DNA of 64,000 bases from Zhengella mangrovi (GCF_002727065.1 NZ_PDVP01000005.1:62001-126000), one strand, 5' to 3'. Positions 17,966 to 25,831 are shown, counted from the first letter of the stretch. Notes: generated by a model not told the origin, from the letters alone. Numbers and translations: made by a program.

Positions 17966-19278
17966 CAGTCCACCCCCAGTCCGCTGGGAACGCGCGCGGG
18001 TTTGCCCAGCCGCCCCTTGACCGAGGCGGTTCCCGTCAGCGACTCGAGGAATGCCACCAGGCTTTCGATCTCGTCCTCGCCTAGCCGCATCGGCCGGATA
18101 TCGATGCGCGAAGCCAGCCGGTCCCGTTCGCGGCTGTCGGAAAAGGCGATGAAGTCGACAGGCGCCAGCCACGGCACGTCCGGCAGCACCGCTTCTGTTG
18201 TCGGCCATTTCCGGAAACAGCCGAGCGGGTCGAGGTGGTGTTCGATCATACCCCGGAGCGTCCGGTAGGCGCCATTGTGCCCGTAGGGCGCGGTCAGGGC
18301 CACGTTGCGCAGCGACGGCGTGCGGAAGCGGTAGGCGTCCTCGAGCCGGTCGCTGATGCCCATGCGGCCGACGTCGCGCACGTATGGGTCGTGGCGTCGC
18401 GTCCGCCCCGGACCGAAATGGGGCAGGGCAAGGGCGTGGAAATCCTGGTCGGTGAAGAGCTTGCCGGAGTGGCAGGCGGCGCAGTCCGCCTTGCCGAAGA
18501 ACAGCCGCAGCCCGGCCTGCTGGCGAGCGTCGAGCGCCTTTTCGTCACCCGCCAGCCAGCGGTCGAAGGGGCTGTCGTAGGACATCCATTCGAAGCCTTC
18601 GAAGGCCGCGATGGCATTGGCAATGTGGACGATCGTCACGTCCGATGGGGTCGAGACGTCGTCGAAGGCCTCCACGAAGAGCTTGCCGTATTCGGGAATG
18701 ACGCGCACCCGCTTGGCCAGGATCGGCCAGACATTGTCGATCCGGTCATAGGCCGCGCCGGCGACCTGGTTTTCCTTCGGATCGCCCGCCATCTCGAACT
18801 GCGCGGCGAGCGGGAACAGGGCCTGCGCGGCAAGCACGGAATCGAGGCCCCGGGGCAGCCATTCCTCGGCCGGCGTGTTGAACCCGTTGCCGTACAGATC
18901 GGAGACGCTCACCCGCCCGTCATGGAACATCACGTTGACCGACCGGGCGCCGAGGTTCCACAGGCCGGGGGCGTTGCGCGGGATGCGCTTGCGGATGCGG
19001 CTGTCGCCCGTACCCGGCGTCCGCTCCGGGCCGACGCCGGCGCCGCCTTCGCCGATGCCGAGCGACAGCCCGTCACCGGTTCCGAACGCCGTGCTGTGGC
19101 AGGTGCCGCAGGAGATGTTGCGGTTGCCCGACAGGATCGGGTCGTAGAAAAGCAGTTGGCCGAGCCTTGCTTTCAGCAGGTCAAATCGGGGAAAGTCCTC
19201 CGGGCCGAGGGGCGCTGGCAGCGACGCGTTCCCGGCAAACGCGAGATGCAGCGGCGCGACGACCGAGAGAACGGCCAG
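17965..19278 (-). CDS. Di-haem cytochrome c peroxidase/MauG-family protein; start codon unclear
   Basis: A periplasmic di-haem peroxidase of the CCP/MauG family, about 437 residues. Both haem-binding CxxCH motifs are present (ISCGTCHS and CAACHSG), with family signatures LGQLLFYDPILSGNRN, APGLWNLGARSVNVMFHDGR and PSLRNVALTAPYGHNGAYRTLRGMIEHH. An N-terminal hydrophobic stretch (FPLAVLSVVAPLHLAFAG) looks like a signal peptide, yet no in-frame ATG, GTG or TTG lies before it. The coordinate given is a CTG at the start of that stretch and is a guess. Its stop overlaps the kinase start, so it heads the sugar operon. A haem peroxidase is unexpected beside cytoplasmic sugar enzymes; its substrate is unknown. 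Confidence 0.8.
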   Translation of the reverse strand: MAVLSVVAPLHLAFAGNASLPAPLGPEDFPRFDLLKARLGQLLFYDPILSGNRNISCGTCHSTAFGTGDGLSLGIGEGGAGVGPERTPGTGDSRIRKRIPRNAPGLWNLGARSVNVMFHDGRVSVSDLYGNGFNTPAEEWLPRGLDSVLAAQALFPLAAQFEMAGDPKENQVAGAAYDRIDNVWPILAKRVRVIPEYGKLFVEAFDDVSTPSDVTIVHIANAIAAFEGFEWMSYDSPFDRWLAGDEKALDARQQAGLRLFFGKADCAACHSGKLFTDQDFHALALPHFGPGRTRRHDPYVRDVGRMGISDRLEDAYRFRTPSLRNVALTAPYGHNGAYRTLRGMIEHHLDPLGCFRKWPTTEAVLPDVPWLAPVDFIAFSDSRERDRLASRIDIRPMRLGEDEIESLVAFLESLTGTASVKGRLGKPARVPSGLGVD

Positions 19279-19293
19279 GGGGAAACGGAAACC

Positions 19294-19776
19294 ATGCGCG
19301 GGACGGTGTTGACGATGGCCCTGGCGATGATGCTGGCGCCGGCGGCGGCGCGGGCGGATATCGAGGCCGCGCGCGACCTGATGGAGCAGAACCGCTTTGC
19401 CGAGGCGATGCAGGAACTGCGCCCCGCGGCACGGTCGGGCAATGCCGACGCCGAGGAACTGATCGGCGTCATGTATGCCATGGGCCTCGGCGTCGAGCGC
19501 GACGACCGCCGTGCCTTCGAATGGTATCTCCGCGCGGCGATGAAGGGACATGCCGGCGCCCAGTCGGGAATCGGCTGGTACTACGAGACCGGGCGCGGCC
19601 TTCCCGCGCCCGACCTGGTGCGCGCCTACACCTGGTATGTACTGTCCGCCATCGGTGGCGACCCCGACGCCGCGATCTCGCAGGAAGAGGTTGTGAAGAA
19701 GATGACCAGGGATGAGATCGACGAGGCGCATGTTCTGATCGACGATTATCGCAAGTGGCTCTATCCGTTCCGCTAG
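19294..19776 (+). CDS. Exported Sel1-repeat (TPR-like) protein
   Basis: A 160-residue protein with a signal peptide (MRGTVLTMALAMMLAPAAARA, cleavage after ARA) and Sel1-like repeats: AEELIGVMYAMGLGVERDDRRAFEWYLRAA and AQSGIGWYYETGRGLPAPDLVRAYTWYVLSA. Such repeats form helical scaffolds for protein-protein contact, here in the periplasm. An AGGGGGAA site precedes the ATG. It is divergent from the peroxidase gene with almost no space between, so their promoters and the peroxidase N-terminus must overlap its 5' end. It converges on the TRAP operon, sharing the short terminator region. Function is unknown. Confidence 0.8.
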   Translation: MRGTVLTMALAMMLAPAAARADIEAARDLMEQNRFAEAMQELRPAARSGNADAEELIGVMYAMGLGVERDDRRAFEWYLRAAMKGHAGAQSGIGWYYETGRGLPAPDLVRAYTWYVLSAIGGDPDAAISQEEVVKKMTRDEIDEAHVLIDDYRKWLYPFR

Positions 19777-19787
19777 CAGGCGGTCCG

Positions 19788-19829
19788 GAAAAAAAGCGGG
19801 GCACGCCGGCGAATGCCGACGCACCCCGC
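19788..19829 (-). terminator. Rho-independent terminator of the minus-strand TRAP operon
   Basis: On the minus strand a 15-bp stem (three G-U pairs, otherwise perfect) with loop ATTC is followed at once by seven T residues. It ends 8 bases past the dctP stop. It is strong and strand-specific, separating the TRAP operon from the sugar operon downstream. Confidence 0.88.
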
Positions 19830-19836
19830 GGGGAGG

Positions 19837-20895
19837 TTACTTGGTGTCTTCTGCGCGGGCTGCGTTGATTTCCGTTTCCGCCTTGGCGACGGCATCGGTC
19901 AGCGCGGTGAAGACCTCGTCGCCACCCTTCACGTTGGCCTTGAACCAGTCGTAGACCGGCGCGGCGGCCTTCTTGAACTCGGCCTTCTCGTCGGGGGTCG
20001 GCACGTAGAGATCACCGCCCTCGGCGACGAAGTCCTGGTAGGCCTGGATTGACTTGCGCTTCGGCGATGCGAAGGTCGCCTGCTGCAGCTCCGCGAAACC
20101 GTCGACCACGACGCGGCGCAGGTCTTCCGGCATTGCCATGAACTTGTCGTTCGACATCCACCACAGCGCGCCCATGTAGGCATGGCCGTCGAGCGTCAGG
20201 TACTTCAGGCCGGCGTCGGGAAACTTCATGCCCATGATGTCGGTGATGCCGTTCTTCGATCCTTCGACGACGCCGGTCTGCAGCGACGTGAACAGTTCCG
20301 GCCACGGGATCGGCGTCGGCGAGGCGCCCATTGCCTTGACCAGTTCCTGCGGCAGGTCGGCGACGACGGTGCGGATCTTCAGGCCCTTGAGGTCTTCCGG
20401 CTTGCTGACGCGGCGCTTGGTGTTGGCGAAATTGCGCCAGCCGCCCGTGTTGCCGATGGTCATCAGGCGGATCTTGTTGTCCGAATCGGCCAGCGCCATC
20501 GCCCGGAGCTTGCGCACGAAATCGCCGGACAGCACGTCTTCGGCGATCCGGTCATCGGCCATCAGGTAGGGAAGGTCGAGCACCTGCACGTAGGGGAAGA
20601 TGCCGGCCGCGCCGCCCGAGGTGGAGATGTAGACATCGATGGAGCCGTCGGCGACGCCCTGAAGGCACTCCGCGCCCTTCGAGCACAGCTGCGTGCCGAT
20701 GAACAGTTCGACCGCGATCTTGCCGTTCGAAGCCGATTCGACATAGTTCTTGAACACCACGAGGCCGTCGTAGTCCTCGTCGTTCTCGTTGGAATTCGCG
20801 GTCGCCCGGATAGTGTAGTCGGCGGCTGCCGCTGCCAGCGGTGCACTCACCAGCATGGCTGCTGCCAGCAGCGATTTCATGGCGGTCTTGAGCAT
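19837..20895 (-). CDS. TRAP transporter solute-binding protein (DctP family)
   Basis: A 352-residue periplasmic binding protein with a Sec signal peptide (MLKTAMKSLLAAAMLVSAPLAAAA, cleavage near residue 25) and the DctP fold: a conserved FVEYVES-like region, DLPYLMADDR, and LKGLKIRTVVADLPQELVKAMGASPTPIPWPELFTSLQTGVVEGSKNG-type sequence (about 170-220), where the carboxylate-contacting Arg lies in KIRT. It delivers ligand to the DctQM membrane proteins encoded just upstream. As the last gene before a strong terminator it closes the operon. In this context the ligand may be sulfoquinovose or its glyceryl glycoside, which is an inference from position only. Confidence 0.93.
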   Translation of the reverse strand: MLKTAMKSLLAAAMLVSAPLAAAAADYTIRATANSNENDEDYDGLVVFKNYVESASNGKIAVELFIGTQLCSKGAECLQGVADGSIDVYISTSGGAAGIFPYVQVLDLPYLMADDRIAEDVLSGDFVRKLRAMALADSDNKIRLMTIGNTGGWRNFANTKRRVSKPEDLKGLKIRTVVADLPQELVKAMGASPTPIPWPELFTSLQTGVVEGSKNGITDIMGMKFPDAGLKYLTLDGHAYMGALWWMSNDKFMAMPEDLRRVVVDGFAELQQATFASPKRKSIQAYQDFVAEGGDLYVPTPDEKAEFKKAAAPVYDWFKANVKGGDEVFTALTDAVAKAETEINAARAEDTK

Positions 20896-20927
20896 GGTTT
20901 CCTCCTTCGTTTTTCCTCTGGATTGTC

Positions 20928-22451
20928 TTACTTGATGAAGCCGGCCAGCGTCGGCACGGTCATGGAGATGGCCGGGAAATAGGTGATCAGGAAGATCACC
21001 AGCACTTCCACGGCGAGGAAGGGCAGGATGGCGCGCGAGATCGTCTCCACCTTCTCGCCGGAGACCGACGAGGCGACGAATAGCACCAGTCCCATGGGTG
21101 GCGTGGCCAGCCCGACGGTCAGGTTCACCGACATGATGATGGCGAAATGCACCGGGTGAACGCCGATCTGGATGAAGATCGGCGCCAGGATCGGGCCGAG
21201 GATGATGATCGCCGGCCCGGCATCCAGGAACATCCCGACGATGAACAGCAGCAGGTTGATCAGGAACAGCAGGACCAGCGGATCATCGCTGAGCGCGAGG
21301 ATGGACGAGGCCAGGTGCTCCGGCGCATGGCTGAGGCTGACCACGGTCTTGAAGGCGACGGCCGCGCCCACCAGCAGCAGCACGGTCGAGGCGCCGAGCG
21401 CCGACTTGGTCAGGATGCCCGGCAGGTCCGACAGCTTCATCGAGCGCAACACGAAGAACGAGACGATCAGCGCATAGGCGACAGCCGCCGCCGAGGCTTC
21501 CGTCGGCGTGAAGACGCCGACGAGGATGCCGCCGAGGATGATGATCGGTGCCTGAAGCGGTGCGACGGCCTTCTTGCAGACGATGCGGAAATCGCGCGAC
21601 GCGCGGCGCCGTGCCCACAGGAGGATGCCGTGCGCCACGAGCAGGAAGACGGCAAACAGCACCCAGCCGGCAAGCCCGCTGAGGGCGGTCGTGCCCTCGT
21701 TGTCGGTCAGCTCGGCCGCGGCCCAGAAGGGCGCCAGGACCGCGTAGAGGCCGTAGAGCAGGCCGGCAATGTTGATGCGCAGCAGGATGAAGGACACCCA
21801 GTCTTCCAGGGCGGAAATCTCCTGGTTGCGCTTCACGATGCGCTCGGCCTTGGGCAGGTCGTAGCGGTCGGCCATCAGCCGCACCACCACCATCAGCCCG
21901 ACGCCCACCAGCAGGCCCGGCACGATGCCGGCCAGGAACAGGGCGGCGACGCTCTCGCCCATGACATAGGCGTAGATGATCATGATGCCCGAGGGCGGGA
22001 TGATCGGGCCGATCACCGAGCTGGCGGCGGTGACGGCGGCCGCGAATTTCCGCGTGTAGCCGTTGCGCTCCATGGCCGGGATGAGGGTCGAGCCCAGCGC
22101 CGAGGTGTCGGCCACGGCCGAGCCGGAAAGCCCGGCGAACAGGATCGACGAGAGGATGTTGACATGCGCCAGTCCGCCTCGCAGGTGCCCCATCAGCGCT
22201 TGCGAGAAATCGACCAGGCGGCCGGTGATGCCGCCCCTGTTCATCAGTTCGCCGGCGAGCATGAAGAAGGGCAGGGCCATCAGCGGAAAGCTGTCCATGC
22301 CGTTGTAGAGGTTGCGGTAGAGGAGCGCCATGTCGCGCTCCTGTCCGTTGAGCCAGAGCAGCAGGCCGGGCGCGAACATCAATGCGAAGAAGACCGGGAG
22401 ACCGATCATCAGCAGGACGAGGAAGAGGGGCAGGAACCAGACAAGCATCAT
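20928..22451 (-). CDS. TRAP transporter large permease (DctM family), long form
   Basis: A 507-residue membrane protein of the DctM family, the sodium-coupled pore of the transporter. Signatures: PLMALPFFMLAGELMNRGGITGRLVDF, the GLSGSAVADTSALGS cation/substrate loop, SSVIGPIIPPSGIMIIYAY, and the repeat-two GVFTPTEASAAAVAYAL and GLATPPMGLVLF. It is longer than the usual 425-450 residues because of an insert at about 200-290 that holds extra hydrophobic segments (WVSFILLRINIAGLLYGLYAVL; LSGLAGWVLFAVFLLVAHGI). Its start overlaps the end of the dctQ gene by 4 bases. The large insert is unlike the second DctM in this window (443 residues). Confidence 0.93.
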   Translation of the reverse strand: MMLVWFLPLFLVLLMIGLPVFFALMFAPGLLLWLNGQERDMALLYRNLYNGMDSFPLMALPFFMLAGELMNRGGITGRLVDFSQALMGHLRGGLAHVNILSSILFAGLSGSAVADTSALGSTLIPAMERNGYTRKFAAAVTAASSVIGPIIPPSGIMIIYAYVMGESVAALFLAGIVPGLLVGVGLMVVVRLMADRYDLPKAERIVKRNQEISALEDWVSFILLRINIAGLLYGLYAVLAPFWAAAELTDNEGTTALSGLAGWVLFAVFLLVAHGILLWARRRASRDFRIVCKKAVAPLQAPIIILGGILVGVFTPTEASAAAVAYALIVSFFVLRSMKLSDLPGILTKSALGASTVLLLVGAAVAFKTVVSLSHAPEHLASSILALSDDPLVLLFLINLLLFIVGMFLDAGPAIIILGPILAPIFIQIGVHPVHFAIIMSVNLTVGLATPPMGLVLFVASSVSGEKVETISRAILPFLAVEVLVIFLITYFPAISMTVPTLAGFIK

Positions 22452-23047
22452 TCGGACCCCGCAACGGCGAAATGGAGGGGTTCAGGCTCCGGCAGCGGCC
22501 GGTCCGGCTTCATGACGCCGATCACGTGGCGCAGCAGCAGTTCCAGGTTCACCGGGATCATCAGCACCATGCAGGCCAGCAGCGAACCGTACATGTAGCG
22601 CAGCTTCACGCGAACGACCTCGAAGCCGATGAGATCGAGCGGCAGCTTGAGCGACGAGGAATCGAAGTTCCCGCCGAAACCCATCGTGTGATCCCAGCCG
22701 AACTTGACCGCGACGGCGATCACGCAGAGCGACACCAGCAGGATGGCGGTCACCAGCAGGTGGGACGCCGCGCCCTTCAGCGCGTGCGGCACCATTTCGA
22801 TGGCGACGAAGCCGCCATGGCGATAGGCGAGCGGCGCGATCAGCCCCGTCATCCAGAGCATCAGGAAGCGCGCGGCCTCGTCGGGCCACGGCAACGCGTT
22901 GTTCAGGACGTAGCGGAAGAAAATTTGCGCCAGGATCACGGCGACCATCAGCGCGAGGCTGATCCAGGCCACCGTCCGGCCGATGCGCAGCACCCGGTCG
23001 TTGAACGCCACGAGTACCTTCAGCGCGATGATCAATGCGTTGACCAT
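22448..23047 (-). CDS. TRAP transporter small permease (DctQ family)
   Basis: A 199-residue membrane protein with four hydrophobic helices. The DctQ signature is present in the segment FFRYVLNNALPWPDEAARFLMLWMTGLIAP and RHGGFVAIEMVPHAL. It pairs with the DctM encoded immediately downstream (4-base overlap). The start at 23047 follows GGGGAGGATC, a strong ribosome-binding site; upstream in-frame ATG at 23215 lies inside the DeoR gene region. It is first in the operon, with a candidate DeoR-type operator just upstream. Confidence 0.9.
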   Translation of the reverse strand: MVNALIIALKVLVAFNDRVLRIGRTVAWISLALMVAVILAQIFFRYVLNNALPWPDEAARFLMLWMTGLIAPLAYRHGGFVAIEMVPHALKGAASHLLVTAILLVSLCVIAVAVKFGWDHTMGFGGNFDSSSLKLPLDLIGFEVVRVKLRYMYGSLLACMVLMIPVNLELLLRHVIGVMKPDRPLPEPEPLHFAVAGSE

Positions 23048-23087
23048 GATCCTCCCCAGGCATGGCTTGCGCGTTTTTATGCGCGTT

Positions 23088-23116
23088 ATTTTCGTTATGG
23101 TCTCGCAAACGAAAAT
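23088..23116 (-). promoter_or_regulatory. Candidate DeoR-family operator upstream of the TRAP operon
   Basis: A perfect 9-base inverted repeat, ATTTTCGTT / AACGAAAAT, with an 11-base spacer, lies 41-69 bases upstream of dctQ and next to the end of the DeoR-family gene. TTTCGTT-type half sites fit DeoR-family operators, and a related pair lies in front of the regulator's own gene. Binding by that repressor is an inference. Confidence 0.55.
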
Positions 23117-23144
23117 CGCTGTCAAGGGAGGGAATGACGAATCG

Positions 23145-23918
23145 TCAGGCCTGACCGGCTTCCACCAGTTCCACTTCGTGGGTCTGGCAGAGCGCGCGCA
23201 GCGCCGGTGCGGCAAACCGGTCGGTCACGAGCGTGTGCACCTTGCCGAGCTGGTCGATGCAGACCGGCGCGGAACGTCCGAACTTGGAACTGTCGGCAGC
23301 GAGGATGACGTGCTTGGCGCTGTCGATCATGGCCCGCGTGACGTGGACTTCCGCCAGGTCGAAATCGAGCAAAGTCCCCTTTTCGTCGATCGCCGCGGCA
23401 CCGATCACCGCGATGTCGGCGCGAAACTGGCGGATGAAATCGACCGAGGATTCACCGAGGATCGTGCCGTCCGACCGCCGCAGAACGCCGCCGGGCACCA
23501 GCACTTCAATGCCCGGAAATCCTCGTAAATCATTGGCAATGTTGACATTGTCGATCAGAATCTTGAGCCCGGCATGGTTCTTCATGGCGCTCGCGACGGC
23601 CGCGGTCGTCGTGCCGCTGTTGATCATCACCATCGTGCGGTCGGGGATCCGCGCCGCGACAGCCGCGCCGATCGCTTCCTTCTGTTCCGCCGCCACGGTG
23701 CGCCGGATGTCGAAGCCGGTGTATTCCACGCCCGCCGGCAGCGACGCGCCGCCGTGAAAGCGCATCACCTCGCCGCTCTCGGCGAGGATCTGCAAGTCCC
23801 GGCGGATCGTCTGCGGGGTGGTGGCGAAGGCTTCCGAGAGATCCTCGACGAACACGCGTCCGGCCTGCCGGATCTGGTTGAGAATGGCGATCTGTCGCGG
23901 ATTGAGGGCCTGGGTCAT
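23145..23918 (-). CDS. DeoR-family transcriptional repressor
   Basis: A 257-residue regulator with an N-terminal DeoR helix-turn-helix (LNPRQIAILNQIRQAGRVFVEDLSEAF, then TTPQTIRRDLQILAESGEVMRFHGG) and a C-terminal sugar-phosphate isomerase-like sensor domain with the effector motifs MINSGTTTAAVA and VPGGVLRRSDGTILG. DeoR repressors usually respond to a phosphorylated sugar. E. coli regulates sulfoquinovose use with a DeoR-family protein (CsqR), which fits the neighbouring sugar operon. Matching inverted repeats in front of its own gene and of dctQ suggest autoregulation and control of the TRAP operon. The effector is unknown. Confidence 0.93.
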   Translation of the reverse strand: MTQALNPRQIAILNQIRQAGRVFVEDLSEAFATTPQTIRRDLQILAESGEVMRFHGGASLPAGVEYTGFDIRRTVAAEQKEAIGAAVAARIPDRTMVMINSGTTTAAVASAMKNHAGLKILIDNVNIANDLRGFPGIEVLVPGGVLRRSDGTILGESSVDFIRQFRADIAVIGAAAIDEKGTLLDFDLAEVHVTRAMIDSAKHVILAADSSKFGRSAPVCIDQLGKVHTLVTDRFAAPALRALCQTHEVELVEAGQA

Positions 23919-23943
23919 GGCAATGGAAAAGGTCCGGGTGCGT

Positions 23944-23980
23944 TTTCGCTTTCATTTTAACAAGCGAAATGAAAATGAAA
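23944..23980 (-). promoter_or_regulatory. Interleaved inverted repeats upstream of the DeoR-family gene, candidate autoregulatory operator
   Basis: Two overlapping inverted repeats lie 26 bases upstream of the repressor start: TTTCGCTT / AAGCGAAA (23944-23951, 23962-23969) and TTTCATTTT / AAAATGAAA (23950-23958, 23972-23980). The TTTCGCTT half resembles the TTTCGTT half site in front of dctQ. The AT-rich sequence may also hold the promoter. Confidence 0.5.
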
Positions 23981-23998
23981 AGCACCCGGCTTGCCGGG
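23972..23998 (-). terminator. Terminator-like hairpin after the universal stress protein gene
   Basis: On the minus strand a CCCGGC/GCCGGG stem is followed by GTGCTTTTCATTTTC. It lies about 40 bases past the stop of the stress-protein gene and would end the LacI-USP transcript before the DeoR gene. Confidence 0.5.
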
Positions 23999-24037
23999 CA
24001 TGGCAAGCCGCCGGATTTTCAGGCGCCGAAGACGGTG

Positions 24038-24442
24038 TCAGCGCAGCACGTGGACCGAGCAGGGCGCATGCCGGACGATGCGCGCCGCCGTCGAACCGAG
24101 CAGGAAGTCGCGCAGGCCCGGCTTGTGCGAGGCCACCACGATGCAGTCGGCGCCGATCGTCCCGGCATAGTCGGCGAGCGATTGGCCGGCGTGGCCGTCG
24201 ATCACCACCGGCGTGACGCCCGGATGGCTGGCGAGGCGCTCGCGCAGGCTCTCTTCCATCTGCTCGCGCGCCTTCTTCATGTCCTCTTCCGCGATGTAGA
24301 AGCGCACCGATCCCTGCAGCGGCTCGGCGACATGGACGGCCAGGATTTCCGCGTCGTCGTCGCCGAGCGCCCTTGCGGTCCGGAGCGCCCGGTCGGCGAT
24401 GCCATGTTCGAGCGAAAGTCCGACGATGATCTTCTTGTACAT
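24038..24442 (-). CDS. Universal stress protein (UspA family)
   Basis: A 134-residue single-domain UspA protein. It starts MYKKIIVGLSLEHG and ends with the nucleotide-binding signature region CIVVASHKPGLRDFLLGSTAARIVRHAPCSVHVLR, which keeps the Gx2-Gx9-G(S/T) pattern of ATP-binding members. Its gene starts 11 bases after the LacI-family gene stop, so the two are cotranscribed. Small Usp proteins are often encoded next to TRAP transporters, where some bind the transporter or nucleotide; the role here is not known. Confidence 0.92.
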   Translation of the reverse strand: MYKKIIVGLSLEHGIADRALRTARALGDDDAEILAVHVAEPLQGSVRFYIAEEDMKKAREQMEESLRERLASHPGVTPVVIDGHAGQSLADYAGTIGADCIVVASHKPGLRDFLLGSTAARIVRHAPCSVHVLR

Positions 24443-24453
24443 GGTCGCATCCT

Positions 24454-25482
24454 CTATCCTGTTGTGGTCTGCGGGGCCGGACCCAGCGAGCCGCGCATGC
24501 GCAGCTCGACGTCGATCTCGACACGTCGCCTGGCCTGTTCCCCGGCGATGAGCTGCAACAGCAGTTGCGCCGCCGCGGTCCCCATGCGCCGGTGCGGGAC
24601 GTGGATCGTCGTCAGGGCAGGGGTCACGAAACTGGCGATGTCGATGTCGTCGAAGCCGGTGATCGAGACGTCTTCGGGAACCGCAAGCCCCATGGCCTTG
24701 GCACGCTTGATCGCGCCGACGGCCAGCACATCGTTGCCGCAGATGACAGCGGTCGGCCGCGGGCTGTGCTGCATGAGCGCCTCGAAGGCGCGGCTGCCGT
24801 CCTCGAAGGAATAGGGGGCCTCGATGACCGGCAGGGCGTCGGCGTCGAGGCCGGCGTCGCGAAGGGCGTTCCTGACACCGCGGACGCGGTCGGCTGCACG
24901 GTCGTTCATCGCGGTCACACCGGCGATCATCCCGATCTCGCGATGCCCCATCTCGAGGACCTTGCGGGTGATCCGCGCCGCGGCGTCCGCGTTGTCGAAC
25001 CCGACGAAGGGGTCGTCGCCAGCCCCCAGGTTCCAGGCCAGGACGAACGGCATCCCGCGCCGCTTCAGCAGGTCGTAGGTCGATGCCGGCCGCGCTGCGC
25101 CGATCAGCAGCAATCCGTCCGCGCCCCGGCCGATGAGGGTCTGGATCTGCTGGGCTTCCTGCTCCGGGTCGTAGCCCGAACTGGCCACGAGAAGGGTGAC
25201 ACCGGCGCCCGTCAGCGCTTCCTGGAACGCCTGGATGCCACGCGCGAAAATGGCGTTCTCCATGGTCGGGATCACGGCGCCGACCGTATTGGTCCGCCGC
25301 GAGGCGAGCGCCCTGCCGCTGAAATCCGGCGTGTAGCCGAGTTCCTCGACCGCGCGCAGCACCCGCTCGCGGGTCGCCTGCACCACGAGGCCCGGTTCGT
25401 TCAGGCAGCGGGACACCGTCGCCGTCGAAACGCCGGCCACGCGGGCAACATCGCTCAGGGTGGGTCTCGGACTGTCTTTCAT
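24454..25482 (-). CDS. LacI-family transcriptional regulator
   Basis: A 342-residue LacI/GalR regulator. The N-terminal DNA-binding head is complete (TLSDVARVAGVSTATVSRCLNEPGLV, about residues 8-33, with hinge region GYTPDFSGRALASRRTNTVGAV), followed by a periplasmic-binding-protein-like sensor domain. I start at 25482 (MKDSPRPTLSD) because the domain begins there; the longer frame to 25605 runs through the operators. It is divergent from the DHPS/sulfolactate operon, and two LacI-type palindromes lie in the gap, so it very likely represses that operon and itself. The inducer may be a C3 sulfonate. Confidence 0.95.
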   Translation of the reverse strand: MKDSPRPTLSDVARVAGVSTATVSRCLNEPGLVVQATRERVLRAVEELGYTPDFSGRALASRRTNTVGAVIPTMENAIFARGIQAFQEALTGAGVTLLVASSGYDPEQEAQQIQTLIGRGADGLLLIGAARPASTYDLLKRRGMPFVLAWNLGAGDDPFVGFDNADAAARITRKVLEMGHREIGMIAGVTAMNDRAADRVRGVRNALRDAGLDADALPVIEAPYSFEDGSRAFEALMQHSPRPTAVICGNDVLAVGAIKRAKAMGLAVPEDVSITGFDDIDIASFVTPALTTIHVPHRRMGTAAAQLLLQLIAGEQARRRVEIDVELRMRGSLGPAPQTTTG

Positions 25483-25534
25483 CTCACCGGGCCAGCGTTT
25501 CCACAGGGCAAAGCCTAATGGACAGTTTGTTTCA

Positions 25535-25570
25535 TGTAAACGCTTGCATTTGCCAATGTAAGCGCTTACA
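25535..25570. promoter_or_regulatory. Tandem LacI-type operators between the repressor gene and the DHPS operon
   Basis: TGTAAGCGCTTACA (25557-25570) is a perfect 14-base palindrome with the central CG of LacI-family sites. TGTAAACGCTTGCA (25535-25548) is a close copy. Their centres are 22 bases apart, about two helical turns, so two dimers would bind the same face. They lie between the divergent starts at 25482 and 25604. Confidence 0.82.
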
Positions 25571-25603
25571 AGGCGATTATCACGAATGATTTGGGAGGAA
25601 ATC

Positions 25604-25831
25604 ATGCGCGGGTTCGATCGCTATGCCATGGCTGGCGCCGTTGGCCTGTTCGCCGTCTTCCTCCTCAACGTCACGCTCGGGGCCGCGCGCTTTGGCGCGT
25701 TTCTGAGTGATGTTGGCGAGATGCTCGTGCTTTTCGGGTGCTGCATCTTTTTCGTGATTGCGATCCTTGGTCTCGAGCGCCGGGCGCGCGAGGCGGGCAG
25801 GGAAGTTTCCAAACAGGGAGGAGAAACCTGA
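25604..25831 (+). CDS. Small two-helix membrane protein at the head of the TRAP/sulfonate operon
   Basis: A 75-residue protein with two hydrophobic segments (about residues 8-25, MAGAVGLFAVFLLNVTLGA, and 35-55, MLVLFGCCIFFVIAILGLE) and a charged C-terminal tail (RRAREAGREVSKQGGET). The ATG at 25604 follows a good GGGAGG site, and its TGA overlaps the dctP ATG by one base, so it is translated with the transporter. I do not recognise a named family. Position suggests an accessory membrane subunit of the TRAP system, which is an inference. Confidence 0.75.
   Translation: MRGFDRYAMAGAVGLFAVFLLNVTLGAARFGAFLSDVGEMLVLFGCCIFFVIAILGLERRAREAGREVSKQGGET

Noticed and set aside
19294-19776. The Sel1-type frame as a mere shadow of the peroxidase frame
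   Set aside because: It has its own signal peptide, ribosome-binding site and clear Sel1 repeats, so it was kept as a gene; the minus-strand frame across it has no motifs.
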